Shown: piece after piece, positions 17,393-24,810 of the stretch
Layout of the letters: every line of letters starts with the position of its first letter
Position numbering within the stretch: position 1 is the stretch's first letter
Assembly (NCBI GenBank): GCA_038209365.1
Contig: JBBQXS010000005.1
Span: 1 to 64,000 of the forward strand
Source of the DNA: DASQHW01 sp038209365
Lineage (GTDB): Bacteria; Actinomycetota; Acidimicrobiia; IMCC26256; PALSA-610
Length of the DNA stretch: 64,000 bases
Direction: 5' to 3'
Notes under the pieces: model-generated
What the model was told of the DNA's origin: nothing
The model's database searches: none
The model's input: only the letters and a program-made list of their open reading frames with translations
Translations under genes and position numbers: made by a program

Positions 17393-17838
17393 TATTCGCA
17401 CGGCGTTCGGAGTATTGTCAAGGTCGTCGATCACGATCCGTCGGGAATGCCCGGATCGCTGTTGTGCGTCCATTGCGCCGGGTTTTGTGTGTTGAGATGG
17501 GTGTTCCCGGTATCGCGACAGGTGCACGGCGTCGCTCGGCGATAGGGACGAAGGATGCTTGGTCATGTACGGGCGACAGTGGGCATGTCCGTCATGGTCG
17601 ACATGGCGGGCTTTCGCCGGTACGGCGTCTCGGTCGGCGACGTGTCACCGGTGAGCGGCAGGATCGTCGCACTCGGACCCGCAGGCATCACCGTGAAGCT
17701 GACCGCGGTGCTGGAGGGCCTCGACACGGTGACCGTCGAGCGGGCTCGCGTCACGGCCGTCGACGAGCGATCCCAGTACACCACGACGGCGGGATCCTGC
17801 GCGGACGCGGGAGTGGCGCATTGCCGTCGTCGAGCCCT
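17393..17838 (+). other. 446-bp region without a confident gene
   Basis: The space lies between the divergent TetR gene and the FAD oxidase. The oxidase frame stays open upstream to 17555. From about 17585 to 17790 it could encode a beta-strand-rich segment (GRIVALGPAGITVKL) with high third-position GC, but 17800-17838 does not look coding. I therefore treat it as a possible small ORF or decayed N-terminal extension. No RNA gene or strong terminator is seen. Confidence 0.4.
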
Positions 17839-17851
17839 TATCGTCGGCCTC

Positions 17852-19489
17852 GTGAACACCGCGCGGCGGTTCTGGGGTTGGGGCGTCGAGGGCGAAGGTC
17901 CGACCGGCGCCCAGCAGGCGCGTATGGGCACCACCGTCACCGGCCTGTTCGGCGCGCCGCCCCGGTCGCCGATCGAGCCGCCGACGATCGACGAGATCAC
18001 GCTGCCCGAGCCGCGCGTCAACGCGCCCTCGACGCTCGCGCACCTCTTCACCGTCGATCCGTACGAGCGGGCGGGGCACACCTACGGCAAGTCGTTCCGT
18101 GATGTGTGGCGCGCGTTGCACCGTGACTTCTCGCGTCCCCCCGACGCGGTCGCGATTCCCCGCGACGAGCACGACGTCGTCGCGCTCCTCGACTGGTGCG
18201 GCGACGCGCGCGTCGCCGCAATCCCCTATGGCGGTGGGTCGTCGGTCGTCGGTGGTGTCGAGTGCGCCGTCGGTGACGACTACCGGGGTGCCGTCAGCAT
18301 CGACCTGCGCGCGTTCGATCGTGTCATCGAGATCGATCGCGTCTCGCGCGCCGCGCGCATCCAGGCGGGCGTGTACGGGCCCGCGTTGGAAGATCAGCTG
18401 CGACCACACGGGCTGACACTGCGCCACTTCCCGCAATCGTTCGAGTTCTCGACGCTCGGCGGCTGGCTCGCCACGCGTTCCGGCGGCCACTACGCAACGC
18501 TTCACACCCACATCGACGACTTCGTCGAGTCGATTCGCGCGATCACGCCAAACGGTGTGTGGGAGAGCCGCCGGTTGCCGGGCTCCGGCGCCGGGCCGTC
18601 ACCCGATCGCGCGCTGCTCGGATCGGAAGGCATCCTCGGGGTCATCACCGAGGCCTGGATGCGCCTGCAGGACCGGCCGATCTTTCGCGCCTCGGCGACA
18701 GCCCGCTTTGCCGACTTCGGGACGGCCGTCGACGCGGCGCGCGCAGTCGCGCAGGCCGGTTTGTACCCGTCGAACTGCCGGCTGCTCGATGCCACCGAAG
18801 CGCTCGTGAGCGGTACCGACGAATCGGGCGACGCGATCCTGCTGCTGGCATTCGAGTCCGCCGACCATCCATGCGACGCATGGATCGCGCGGGCGGTCGA
18901 GTGCGCGCGGGACCACGGCGGCAGGATCGATGACGATGCGATCGTGATCCGTTCGGCGTCGAGCACGGGCGAACGGGAAGGCGCGGCCGGCAACTGGCGC
19001 AACGCCTTCGTGCGCGCGCCGTACTCGCGCGATTCGCTCGTCGCGCTGGGGATGATCAGCGAGACGTTCGAGACCGCGTGCACATGGGATGCGTTCGACG
19101 CGCTTCACCGAGACGTGACGGCGTCGGTCCGGGAAGCGGCCGAGCACGCCGGCGCGGGATCCGCAGTGGTCACCTGCCGGTTCACGCACGTGTATCCCGA
19201 TGGGCCCGCGCCGTACTTCACGGTGCTCGCACTCGGCCGCGAACCGGATCAGCTCGCGCAATGGAACGCGATCAAGGAGGCGGCCGGGCAGGCGCTCCTG
19301 CGCCACGGCGGCACGATCACGCATCACCACGCGGTCGGTCGCGACCATCGGCCGTGGTACGACGCGCAACGCCCGGAACCCTTCGCGGCCGCGTTGCGGG
19401 CTGCGAAGCGGGCGGTCGACCCGGCCGGCATCCTCAACCCTGGGGTGCTCATCGACCCGGCCCCGGCCCCGTTGACCGGAAGGTCATGA
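17852..19489 (+). CDS. FAD-linked oxidase, alkyldihydroxyacetonephosphate-synthase-like
   Basis: A 545-residue protein of the FAD_binding_4 (VAO) superfamily. RFWGWGVEG near the start is typical of ADPS-like proteins. The FAD-binding domain shows IPYGGGSSVVGGVE, which binds the pyrophosphate, then TLRHFPQSFEFSTLGGWLATRSGG and LLGSEGILGVITEAWMRL. The C-terminal domain contains TCRFTHVYPDGPAPYFTVL and ends with GGTITHHHAVGRDHRPW and GILNPGVL. Homologues make ether lipids or oxidise glycolate/lactate-like acids; ether-lipid formation is uncertain in this organism. GTG 17852 is chosen because TATCGT sits 7 nt upstream and conservation starts there. Its stop overlaps the HAD gene by ATGA. Confidence 0.85.
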   Translation: MNTARRFWGWGVEGEGPTGAQQARMGTTVTGLFGAPPRSPIEPPTIDEITLPEPRVNAPSTLAHLFTVDPYERAGHTYGKSFRDVWRALHRDFSRPPDAVAIPRDEHDVVALLDWCGDARVAAIPYGGGSSVVGGVECAVGDDYRGAVSIDLRAFDRVIEIDRVSRAARIQAGVYGPALEDQLRPHGLTLRHFPQSFEFSTLGGWLATRSGGHYATLHTHIDDFVESIRAITPNGVWESRRLPGSGAGPSPDRALLGSEGILGVITEAWMRLQDRPIFRASATARFADFGTAVDAARAVAQAGLYPSNCRLLDATEALVSGTDESGDAILLLAFESADHPCDAWIARAVECARDHGGRIDDDAIVIRSASSTGEREGAAGNWRNAFVRAPYSRDSLVALGMISETFETACTWDAFDALHRDVTASVREAAEHAGAGSAVVTCRFTHVYPDGPAPYFTVLALGREPDQLAQWNAIKEAAGQALLRHGGTITHHHAVGRDHRPWYDAQRPEPFAAALRAAKRAVDPAGILNPGVLIDPAPAPLTGRS

Positions 19490-20118
19490 CGTACCGCGCC
19501 GTGATCTTCGACCTCGGCGGCGTCGTGTTCCCGTCGCCGTTCGAAGCCTTCGACACGTACGACAAGCGCAACGATCTCGCCGAGGGAACCGTGCGCGGGC
19601 TCATCCGCCGCAGCAGCGAGGAAGGTGCATGGGCCGCGCTCGAGCGGGGCGAGCTCGGCATGGGCGAGTTCGCGGTCGCGCTCGAGGCCGAGGCCGACGC
19701 CGCGGGCTTCCGGCTGGACGCCGGGCGCCTGATGGCGCTGATCGGCTCGTCGCTCGGGCCCCGGCACGAGATGGCGCGGGCCATCGAGCGCATCCGGGCC
19801 CACGGCCTGCAAACGGCCGCGCTCACCAACAACTGGACGGACGACGACGCGCGGTCCACGCCACATGCGCTGCACGAGTCGCTTGCGTTCGACGTCGTCG
19901 TGGAGTCTTCGCGCGAGGGCCTGCGCAAGCCGGACCGGCGGATCTACACGCTCGTGCTCGCTCGCCTCGACGTCGACGCGTCCGAGGCGGTGTTCCTCGA
20001 CGACCTCGGCATGAACCTCAAGCCCGCACGTGCGATGGGCATGACGACCATCAAAGTCGCCGATCCGCACGACGCGCTTGCAGAGCTCGAGCGCGTCCTG
20101 GGATTCTCCCTCGCATGA
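19486..20118 (+). CDS. HAD-superfamily phosphatase (HAD-IA, epoxide-hydrolase-N-terminal-like)
   Basis: A 210-residue HAD hydrolase. Motif I is present as AVIFDLGGVVFPS: the nucleophile Asp is conserved, while the usual second Asp of DxD is replaced by Gly, as in the soluble-epoxide-hydrolase N-terminal and ACAD10-type subgroup. Motif II is TAALTNNW, motif III Lys lies in GLRKPDRRIY, and motif IV is VFLDDLGMNL. A phosphatase or dehalogenase-type role on a small metabolite is expected. It overlaps the FAD oxidase by four bases and is followed after 16 bp by the phosphatase pseudogene, forming one apparent operon. Confidence 0.85.
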   Translation: MTYRAVIFDLGGVVFPSPFEAFDTYDKRNDLAEGTVRGLIRRSSEEGAWAALERGELGMGEFAVALEAEADAAGFRLDAGRLMALIGSSLGPRHEMARAIERIRAHGLQTAALTNNWTDDDARSTPHALHESLAFDVVVESSREGLRKPDRRIYTLVLARLDVDASEAVFLDDLGMNLKPARAMGMTTIKVADPHDALAELERVLGFSLA

Positions 20119-20134
20119 CGATCCGGGCGCGCTG

Positions 20135-20741
20135 ATGGAGCTGCTCTGGGTCCGCCATGCCGAACCCGAGCGGGTCGCCCCGGGAACGGGAAAGCCCGCG
20201 AACCCACCGCTCACCGCGCACGGGAGGGAACAGGCGCAACGCCTGGCCGGTTGGCTCGCCCACGAGCACATCGACGCAGTGCTCACCAGTCCGCAGCAGC
20301 GTGCGATCGAGACTGCACAGCCGATCGCGGACGCGCACGGGCTGAAGATCGAGATCGTCGAGGGGCTCGTCGAGTACGACGTGCAGGCCGACCACTACAT
20401 CCCGATGGAGGAGCTGCGCGCCACGAACGACCCTCGTCTCACGGACATGATGGAAGGCCGTTGGGAAGCGTTCGGCGGGGAATCGCCCGAGGTCTTCCGC
20501 ACGCGTGTCGACGCGACACTCGAGGCATTGATTCTCGGACATCCGGGTGAACGCGTCGTCGCGGTGTGCCATGGCGGTCATCAACGTCGCACTGGCGATC
20601 GTGCTCGGTTTCGATCGGCTCCTGTGGTTCGATCCGCACTACACGTCGCTGTCGCGGGTTGTCGCGTCGCGAACGGGCGTGCGTTCGCTCGCGTCGCTCA
20701 ACGAGACGGCGCACCTGATCGCGCGAAGGGAGCGGACATGA
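20135..20741 (+). pseudogene. histidine phosphatase family gene, frameshifted
   Basis: The N-terminal 150 codons encode a histidine phosphatase (phosphoglycerate-mutase-like) with LLWVRHAEP, carrying the RHAE-type catalytic signature, and LTSPQQRAIETAQPIA. At VVAVCHGG (about 20565-20580), where the second catalytic His sits, the expected continuation VINVALAIVLGFDRLLWF appears one frame over and runs to a TGA at 20741. Either one extra base or two missing bases near 20575-20580 breaks the gene. The restored stop overlaps the next ATG as ATGA, exactly like an intact operon gene, so the break is recent or a sequence error. In the broken frame the reading runs straight into the crotonase. Confidence 0.75.
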
Positions 20742-21520
20742 CGGTCAACGTCGAACACGAAGGCCGCGTCACGATCGTCACGATCAACCGTCCTGAGGTC
20801 CGGAACGCGGTCGACGGACCGACCGCCTCCCGGCTCGCGGACGCGTTCCGCGCGTTCGACACCGACGACGAACACGACGTCGCCGTCCTCACCGGCGCCG
20901 GCGGCACGTTCTGTGCCGGCGCCGACCTGAAGGCGATCAGCCGCCAATCCGGTCCGAACCAGGTACGGCCCGACGGCGACGGGCCGATGGGACCCTCTCG
21001 GATGCTGCTCGCGAAGCCCGTCATCGCCGCGGTCGAGGGGTACGCGGTGGCGGGCGGCCTCGAGCTCGCGCTGTGGTGCGATCTGCGAGTGGCCGCACGA
21101 GACGCCGTGTTCGGGGTGTTCTGCCGGCGGTGGGGCGTGCCCTTGATCGACGGCGGCACCGTGCGTCTCCCCCGGCTGATCGGCCACTCCCACGCCCTCG
21201 ACCTCATCCTCACCGGGCGGGGCGTCTCGGGCGACGAAGCCCTGCACATGGGGCTCGCGAACCGGCTCACGGAACCCGGTGACGCGCGGCGGACGGCCGT
21301 CGCCCTCGCGACCGAGCTGGCGACGCTGCCCCAGCGCTGCATGCGCGAGGACCGCGCATCGAGCTACGAGCAGTGGGGTCTCGACCTCGACGAGGCGATC
21401 GCGGCCGAGTACGCGCACGGCGTACGGGTGTTGGCGGCCGGCGACGCCGTTGCCGGCGCATCGCGGTTCGCGGCGGGCGCGGGCCGGCACGGCGCCCCGG
21501 AGTCGCCCGGCGGCGCGTGA
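20738..21520 (+). CDS. crotonase/enoyl-CoA hydratase family protein
   Basis: A 260-residue crotonase-fold protein. TGAGGTFCAGADLKAIS and VEGYAVAGGLELALWCDLRVA give the two oxyanion-hole peptides. The segment VFGVFCRRWGVPLIDGGTVRLPRLIG is characteristic of a large actinobacterial subgroup. Neither classical catalytic Glu of rat enoyl-CoA hydratase is retained: the first position is in VFCRR and the second is Asp in HALDLILTG. The reaction is therefore not assured. The start is fixed by the ATGA overlap with the restored phosphatase frame. It is the last gene before the repeat-rich island. Confidence 0.85.
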   Translation: MTVNVEHEGRVTIVTINRPEVRNAVDGPTASRLADAFRAFDTDDEHDVAVLTGAGGTFCAGADLKAISRQSGPNQVRPDGDGPMGPSRMLLAKPVIAAVEGYAVAGGLELALWCDLRVAARDAVFGVFCRRWGVPLIDGGTVRLPRLIGHSHALDLILTGRGVSGDEALHMGLANRLTEPGDARRTAVALATELATLPQRCMREDRASSYEQWGLDLDEAIAAEYAHGVRVLAAGDAVAGASRFAAGAGRHGAPESPGGA

Positions 21521-21531
21521 CACGCGATCGC

Positions 21532-21565
21532 GTCGACAACTGATTCGTCGACAACTGATTCGTCG
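21532..21565. repeat. 15-bp tandem repeat, 2.3 copies
   Basis: GTCGACAACTGATTC occurs twice in tandem (21532-21546, 21547-21561), followed by GTCG. It lies 11 bp after the crotonase stop and just outside the repeat-bounded island, and may mark an old integration or slippage site. Confidence 0.8.
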
Positions 21566-21603
21566 CGACGAGCGCGCGCATTCACGCGGCCCGTTCACCA
21601 CTC

Positions 21604-21647
21604 GGTAGTGGCTCAGTTTGAATTTGGGTGCCGTGGCTCAGTTTGAA
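21604..21647 (+). repeat. two direct copies of GTGGCTCAGTTTGAA
   Basis: The 15-mer GTGGCTCAGTTTGAA is present exactly at 21608-21622 and 21633-21647, 25 bp apart. The copies also encode the C-terminus of the leftward lipocalin-like gene (LQTEPRHPNSN). They look like multiple transposase-binding repeats at an element end. Confidence 0.8.
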
Positions 21648-22044
21648 GTCTCGGTCGAACCAGTCGCCGAATCGACGTTCGCCGATCACCGATCGTGAGT
21701 CCGTCCGCACCGACGAAGAACGGGCGGTCGGGATGATCTTCGAGCAGGAACGGAGCCGAGACTCCGGTCATGTGATGCTCAACCACTCCCGCGATTTCCT
21801 CGCCGTCCTGTCTCCACTCCCTGAGCACCCATGTGCCGAAGTACCCGAGGTACTCCGCGTCCGCGGGCGCATCCGTTCCAGGGCATAGGTGAACCGACAG
21901 GAAACCGTCCTGCTGGTAGTGGAAGACGCCCGTCAGGTCGGTGCCGTAAGGGTGGTTCCACGGGTCCGTATCCGACAGACGATCTCGGTATTCGACGAGT
22001 TCCCACACGCCAACGAGCGCAGCGCGAACGTCTTCGGGGGTCAT
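21613..22044 (-). CDS. lipocalin-like domain protein
   Basis: A 143-residue protein resembling the lipocalin-like domain family (PF13924 type). It starts with helix MTPEDVRAALVG leading into VGVWELVEYRDRL, the characteristic GxWxLV opening. Later come TGVFHYQQDGFLSVHLC and YFGTWVLREW beta strands and VEHHMTGVSAPF. The family binds small hydrophobic ligands, but no specific function is known. The ATG at 22044 is supported by TACGCT (minus strand 22056-22051) exactly 6 nt upstream. The C-terminal residues are encoded by the terminal repeats of the island, so the 3' end has been altered by insertion. Third-position GC is lower than in neighbours, consistent with transfer. Confidence 0.72.
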   Translation of the reverse strand: MTPEDVRAALVGVWELVEYRDRLSDTDPWNHPYGTDLTGVFHYQQDGFLSVHLCPGTDAPADAEYLGYFGTWVLREWRQDGEEIAGVVEHHMTGVSAPFLLEDHPDRPFFVGADGLTIGDRRTSIRRLVRPRLQTEPRHPNSN

Positions 22045-22073
22045 CGCGGAAGCGTATACACGCGGCGTGCAGG

Positions 22074-22091
22074 GTGGCTCAGGTTGGAGTT
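22074..22091 (+). repeat. diverged third copy of the GTGGCTCA end repeat
   Basis: GTGGCTCAGGTTGGAGTT differs from the copy at 21633 at two of the first sixteen positions and is in the same orientation. It lies 30 bp upstream of the lipocalin-like start and directly before the transposase remnant, so the lipocalin gene is bracketed by direct repeats. Confidence 0.65.
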
Positions 22092-22093
22092 GA

Positions 22094-22261
22094 CTCGGGA
22101 ACCACGCCCCCGCGGTGTCGCTGCACTTCATGCAATACAACTTATGCCGCCCCCGTCGGACGCTGACGAAGAAGCACGGCAAGCCGACAACGCCTGCGAT
22201 GGCGGCGGCGATCACGAACTCCCCATGGTCACTCACCCAGCTCGCGGAACTGCTGGACTAA
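22094..22261 (+). pseudogene. transposase C-terminal remnant (IS1-like DDE type)
   Basis: From the codon after an in-frame TGA at 22091 to TAA at 22261 the plus strand reads through about 55 codons without a usable start. The translation contains NHAPAVSLHFMQYNLCRP, then TTPAMAAAITNSPW and SLTQLAELLD. This matches the end of IS1-type DDE transposases (NHxxAxxLxFxxYNxxRxHxTL, then TPAMAAGxxDxxW). All catalytic domains are missing, so this is a fossil of an insertion. It ends 7 bp before the kinase GTG. Confidence 0.7.
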
Positions 22262-22267
22262 GACACC

Positions 22268-22777
22268 GTGAGCGAAGCCCGACTGATACTCACCTGCGGG
22301 TTGCCCGGTGCGGGTAAGACCACACTCGCAACGCAGCTCGCCGCGGACCGGAGCGCCGTGCGCCTCACGAAGGATGAATGGCTCTGGGCCCTCGGCTCCA
22401 CTCCCTGGGACGAGCAGACCCGGGAGAAGGTCGAACACGAACTCTGGCGCCTCGCCCAAGAAATCCTGCGCCTCGGCCTGAGCGTCGTCCTCGATTTTGG
22501 GCTCTGGGCGCGGATCGAACGTGACGAGATGCGATCCGTGGCGCGTGGCCTTGGTATCGGCGTCGAACTGCACTACCTCGACGTGGCTACCGACGAACTC
22601 TGGCGGCGCATCGAGGCCCGCAACTCGGACCCACCCTGGAACAACTACCCGATCCGCCGCGCGGACTTCGACGGGTGGTTACGCGTGTTCCAGGCGCCCG
22701 ATGCTGCCGAGCTCACCTTGTTCGACTCGCCGCCAGATTCAAACTGGAGCCCACTACCCCCCAATCGTTCACACTGA
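22268..22777 (+). CDS. AAA_33-type P-loop kinase/ATP-binding protein
   Basis: A 169-residue small kinase-like ATPase, similar to zeta-toxin and polynucleotide-kinase-like P-loop proteins. Walker A is CGLPGAGKTTLA at residues 10-21. The next block LTKDEWLWALG resembles the substrate-binding part of the AAA_33 family, LGLSVVLDFGLW is the Walker B-like strand, and ELWRRIEARN is the lid arginine helix. Homologues are mobile and frequently carried by insertion elements; some modify antibiotics, but the substrate here is unknown. The last 13 residues (NWSPLPPNRSH region) are read through the right terminal repeat, so the native C-terminus has probably been replaced. Confidence 0.75.
   Translation: MSEARLILTCGLPGAGKTTLATQLAADRSAVRLTKDEWLWALGSTPWDEQTREKVEHELWRLAQEILRLGLSVVLDFGLWARIERDEMRSVARGLGIGVELHYLDVATDELWRRIEARNSDPPWNNYPIRRADFDGWLRVFQAPDAAELTLFDSPPDSNWSPLPPNRSH
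22737..22758 (-). repeat. right-end inverted copy of the island repeat
   Basis: On the minus strand this 22-mer begins GGTAGTGGGCTCCAG and ends TTTGAAT. It matches the left end (21604-21623) apart from two inserted bases. The sequence CGTTCAC followed by (C)ACT occurs just outside both ends (about 21592 and 22769), a possible but unproven target duplication. Confidence 0.6.
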
Positions 22778-22786
22778 GGGGCGTCG

Positions 22787-22792
22787 TAGACT
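22787..22792 (+). promoter_or_regulatory. -10 element of the leaderless citrate synthase gene
   Basis: TAGACT lies 7 nt before ATG 22800, and no Shine-Dalgarno sequence is present. It is just outside the right end of the island. Confidence 0.5.
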
Positions 22793-22799
22793 GCGCGTC

Positions 22800-24353
22800 A
22801 TGGCCGAGACGACCGCGCGGGAACGGACCGTCGGCGACATCATGAGCCATCCGGTCGTCACCGTGCGGCCCGCCGAAACCGTTGCCGAAGCGGCGGCATG
22901 CATGCGCGATCGCAAGGTTGGCTCGGTCGTCGTCGTCAACGCCGACGAGCGTGCGATCGGCATCCTCACCGAACGCGACATGATCCGCATCGCGAGCGCC
23001 GGCTCGGACGCGTCGACGGCAAAGGTGTCGGAGTGGATGACCGCCGACCCCGACACCATCGCGTCGGACGTGGAGGCGCGCGCCGCGTTCACGAAGCTCG
23101 CAGAGCACGGATACCGCCACATCCCGGTGGTCGACGCCGACCGGCTCGTCGGCATCGTGTCGATGCGCGACCTCATGCGCATCGCGATGATCCAACCCGC
23201 CGATGCACAGTCCCACGAGGTGCCGCGTGGCCTCGAGGGCGTCGTCGTCGCCGAGACCCGCGTCGGCGACGTGCGCGGCCTCGAAGGCTTCTACCACTAT
23301 CGCGAGTACAGCGCGGTGGAGCTCGCGCAGAAGCGGCCACTCGAGGACGTGTGGTTCTTGATGTTCGAGGGCCGCCTTCCCGCAACGATCGCCGAGCGAG
23401 AAGCGTTCGCCGCGCAGACTGCTGCGCGCCGGACGATCCCGCCCGCAGTCGCCGACGTGCTGCCGGCGATCGCGCGGGCCGGCGACGAGTTCGTGCCGCT
23501 CGACGCGCTCCGCACCGCGGTTTCGCAGTTCGGCGCGACGTTGGGATTCAAGCCGTCGATCGACGTCGACGCCGCGACGCTGCGCGAGAACGCGATGGCG
23601 ACGTGCGCGGTCGTGCCGACCCTCGTCTGCGCGCTGTGGCGCCTGCGCCAGGGACTCGAGCCGGTCGCGCCGCGCCCCGATCTCGCATATGCGGAGAACT
23701 ACCTCTACATGATGCACGGCAAGGAGCCGCGGCCCGAGCACGCGGCTGCCGTCGAGAAATATCTCATCTCGACGATCGATCACGGGTTCAACGCGTCGAC
23801 GTTCACCGCCCGCGTGATCACCTCGACCGGTGCGGATCTCGGCGCCGCGGTCGTCGGCGCCATCGGTGCACTGTCCGGACCCTTGCACGGCGGCGCGCCG
23901 AGCCGGGCACTCCAGATGCTCGACGAGATCGGCACCGCCGACCGCGCCGAGCCCTGGCTCCGCGCCGCGGTCGAACGCGGCGACCGTTTGATGGGCTTCG
24001 GCCATCGCGTCTACAAGACCGACGATCCCCGCTCGCTGATGCTGCGCGAGGTTGCCGATTCGCTCGGCGGCGACAAGATGGACCTCGCCCGTCACATCGA
24101 AACGACGGCGATCAAGGTGCTCGACGAGCTGAAGCCGGGTCGCCGGCTGTACACCAACGTCGAGTTCTACGCGGGCATCGTCATGGACCGGGCAGGTATC
24201 CCGCGCGAGCTCTTCACCCCCACGTTCGCCGCCAGCCGGGTGATCGGGTGGTGCGCGCACATCCTCGAGCAGGCCGCCGACAACCGCTTGATCCGCCCGA
24301 GCGCGCAATACGTCGGCCCGCCCCCACCGCAACCGGTGCCGCCCCTCAGCTGA
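22800..24353 (+). CDS. citrate synthase with N-terminal CBS-domain pair
   Basis: A 517-residue fusion. Residues 8-130 form two CBS motifs (MSHPVVTVRPAETVAEAAAC ending ILTERDMIRI, and MTADPDTIASDV ending IVSMRDLMRI), an adenine-nucleotide-sensing Bateman module. Residues 145-510 form citrate synthase, condensing oxaloacetate and acetyl-CoA. Active-site features are DHGFNAST (His328), GPLHGGAPS (His363), GFGHRVYKTDDPR (His402) and NVEFYAG, where Glu455 replaces the classical Asp, as is usual in actinobacterial CitA-type enzymes. The Bateman module should couple entry into the citrate cycle to energy charge; that is inference. The start is supported by TAGACT 7 nt upstream. Confidence 0.9.
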   Translation: MAETTARERTVGDIMSHPVVTVRPAETVAEAAACMRDRKVGSVVVVNADERAIGILTERDMIRIASAGSDASTAKVSEWMTADPDTIASDVEARAAFTKLAEHGYRHIPVVDADRLVGIVSMRDLMRIAMIQPADAQSHEVPRGLEGVVVAETRVGDVRGLEGFYHYREYSAVELAQKRPLEDVWFLMFEGRLPATIAEREAFAAQTAARRTIPPAVADVLPAIARAGDEFVPLDALRTAVSQFGATLGFKPSIDVDAATLRENAMATCAVVPTLVCALWRLRQGLEPVAPRPDLAYAENYLYMMHGKEPRPEHAAAVEKYLISTIDHGFNASTFTARVITSTGADLGAAVVGAIGALSGPLHGGAPSRALQMLDEIGTADRAEPWLRAAVERGDRLMGFGHRVYKTDDPRSLMLREVADSLGGDKMDLARHIETTAIKVLDELKPGRRLYTNVEFYAGIVMDRAGIPRELFTPTFAASRVIGWCAHILEQAADNRLIRPSAQYVGPPPPQPVPPLS

Positions 24354-24381
24354 CCGCTCCGGGCGTGGATCGCGCCGAGCA

Positions 24382-24798
24382 CTACATCGGCGGCGCGCTG
24401 CGCAGGGCGTCGTCGATGGGACTCATGATCCCGACCGCGTTGCCGTCCGGATCTTCGACGATCGCGTACCGCGCACCCCAGAACGCGTCGTAGGGCGATT
24501 GCTGCGACGTGTAGCCGGCGCCGGTCAGCTCCGTGTGCAAGCGGTCGACCTCGTCCCGTGACGAGACCTTGAATCCCAGCACGGCGCCGCCGCCCGCGCC
24601 TTCGTTCCATTTCGCGGCGAACTCCGTGCTGTCGAGGTCGAAGTCGATCGGGCTGGAGGTTGCGGCGGAACGGTGATGTGCGTCCCACGGGCCGCGATCC
24701 GGGATGTCGACACCGAGCCGCCGGTAGAACTCGACCGCCGCCGGCATGTCGCGTACCACGAGATTCACCTGATCGAGCACCGGACGATCGCCTGTCAT
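24382..24798 (-). CDS. VOC (glyoxalase/bleomycin-resistance-like) family protein
   Basis: A 138-residue vicinal-oxygen-chelate protein. It opens VLDQVNLVVRDMPAAVEFYRRLGV, continues through AVLGFKVSSRDEVDRLHTELTGAGY and finishes YAIVEDPDGNAVGIMSPID, the canonical end of the fold with the DPDGN turn. The first metal position is Asn (QVNLVV) rather than His, so metal catalysis may be lost and a binding role is possible. It converges on citrate synthase and lies 12 bp downstream of the zinc-ribbon gene on the same strand. Confidence 0.78.
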   Translation of the reverse strand: MTGDRPVLDQVNLVVRDMPAAVEFYRRLGVDIPDRGPWDAHHRSAATSSPIDFDLDSTEFAAKWNEGAGGGAVLGFKVSSRDEVDRLHTELTGAGYTSQQSPYDAFWGARYAIVEDPDGNAVGIMSPIDDALRSAPPM

Positions 24799-24810
24799 CG
24801 TTCCTCCAAG

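Larger units (their letters stand above)
21604..22758. mobile_element. repeat-bounded degenerate mobile island
   Basis: The left end GGTAGTGGCTCAGTTTGAAT (21604-21623) and the right end (22737-22758, minus strand) match over 20 positions with two single-base gaps in inverted orientation. Inside are a second direct copy of the GTGGCTCAGTTTGAA core (21633-21647), a diverged copy (22074-22091), a transposase C-terminal remnant, a lipocalin-like gene facing left and a P-loop kinase facing right. Multiple GTGGCTCA-type end repeats recall IS21-family termini, and the transposase remnant recalls IS1-like DDE enzymes, so the island is probably a mosaic. No intact transposase remains. Confidence 0.6.

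Noticed and set aside
22713..24332. Long minus-strand open frame opposite citrate synthase
   Set aside because: It is low-complexity, Arg/His/Asp-rich antisense of a well-conserved gene and has no start or family support.
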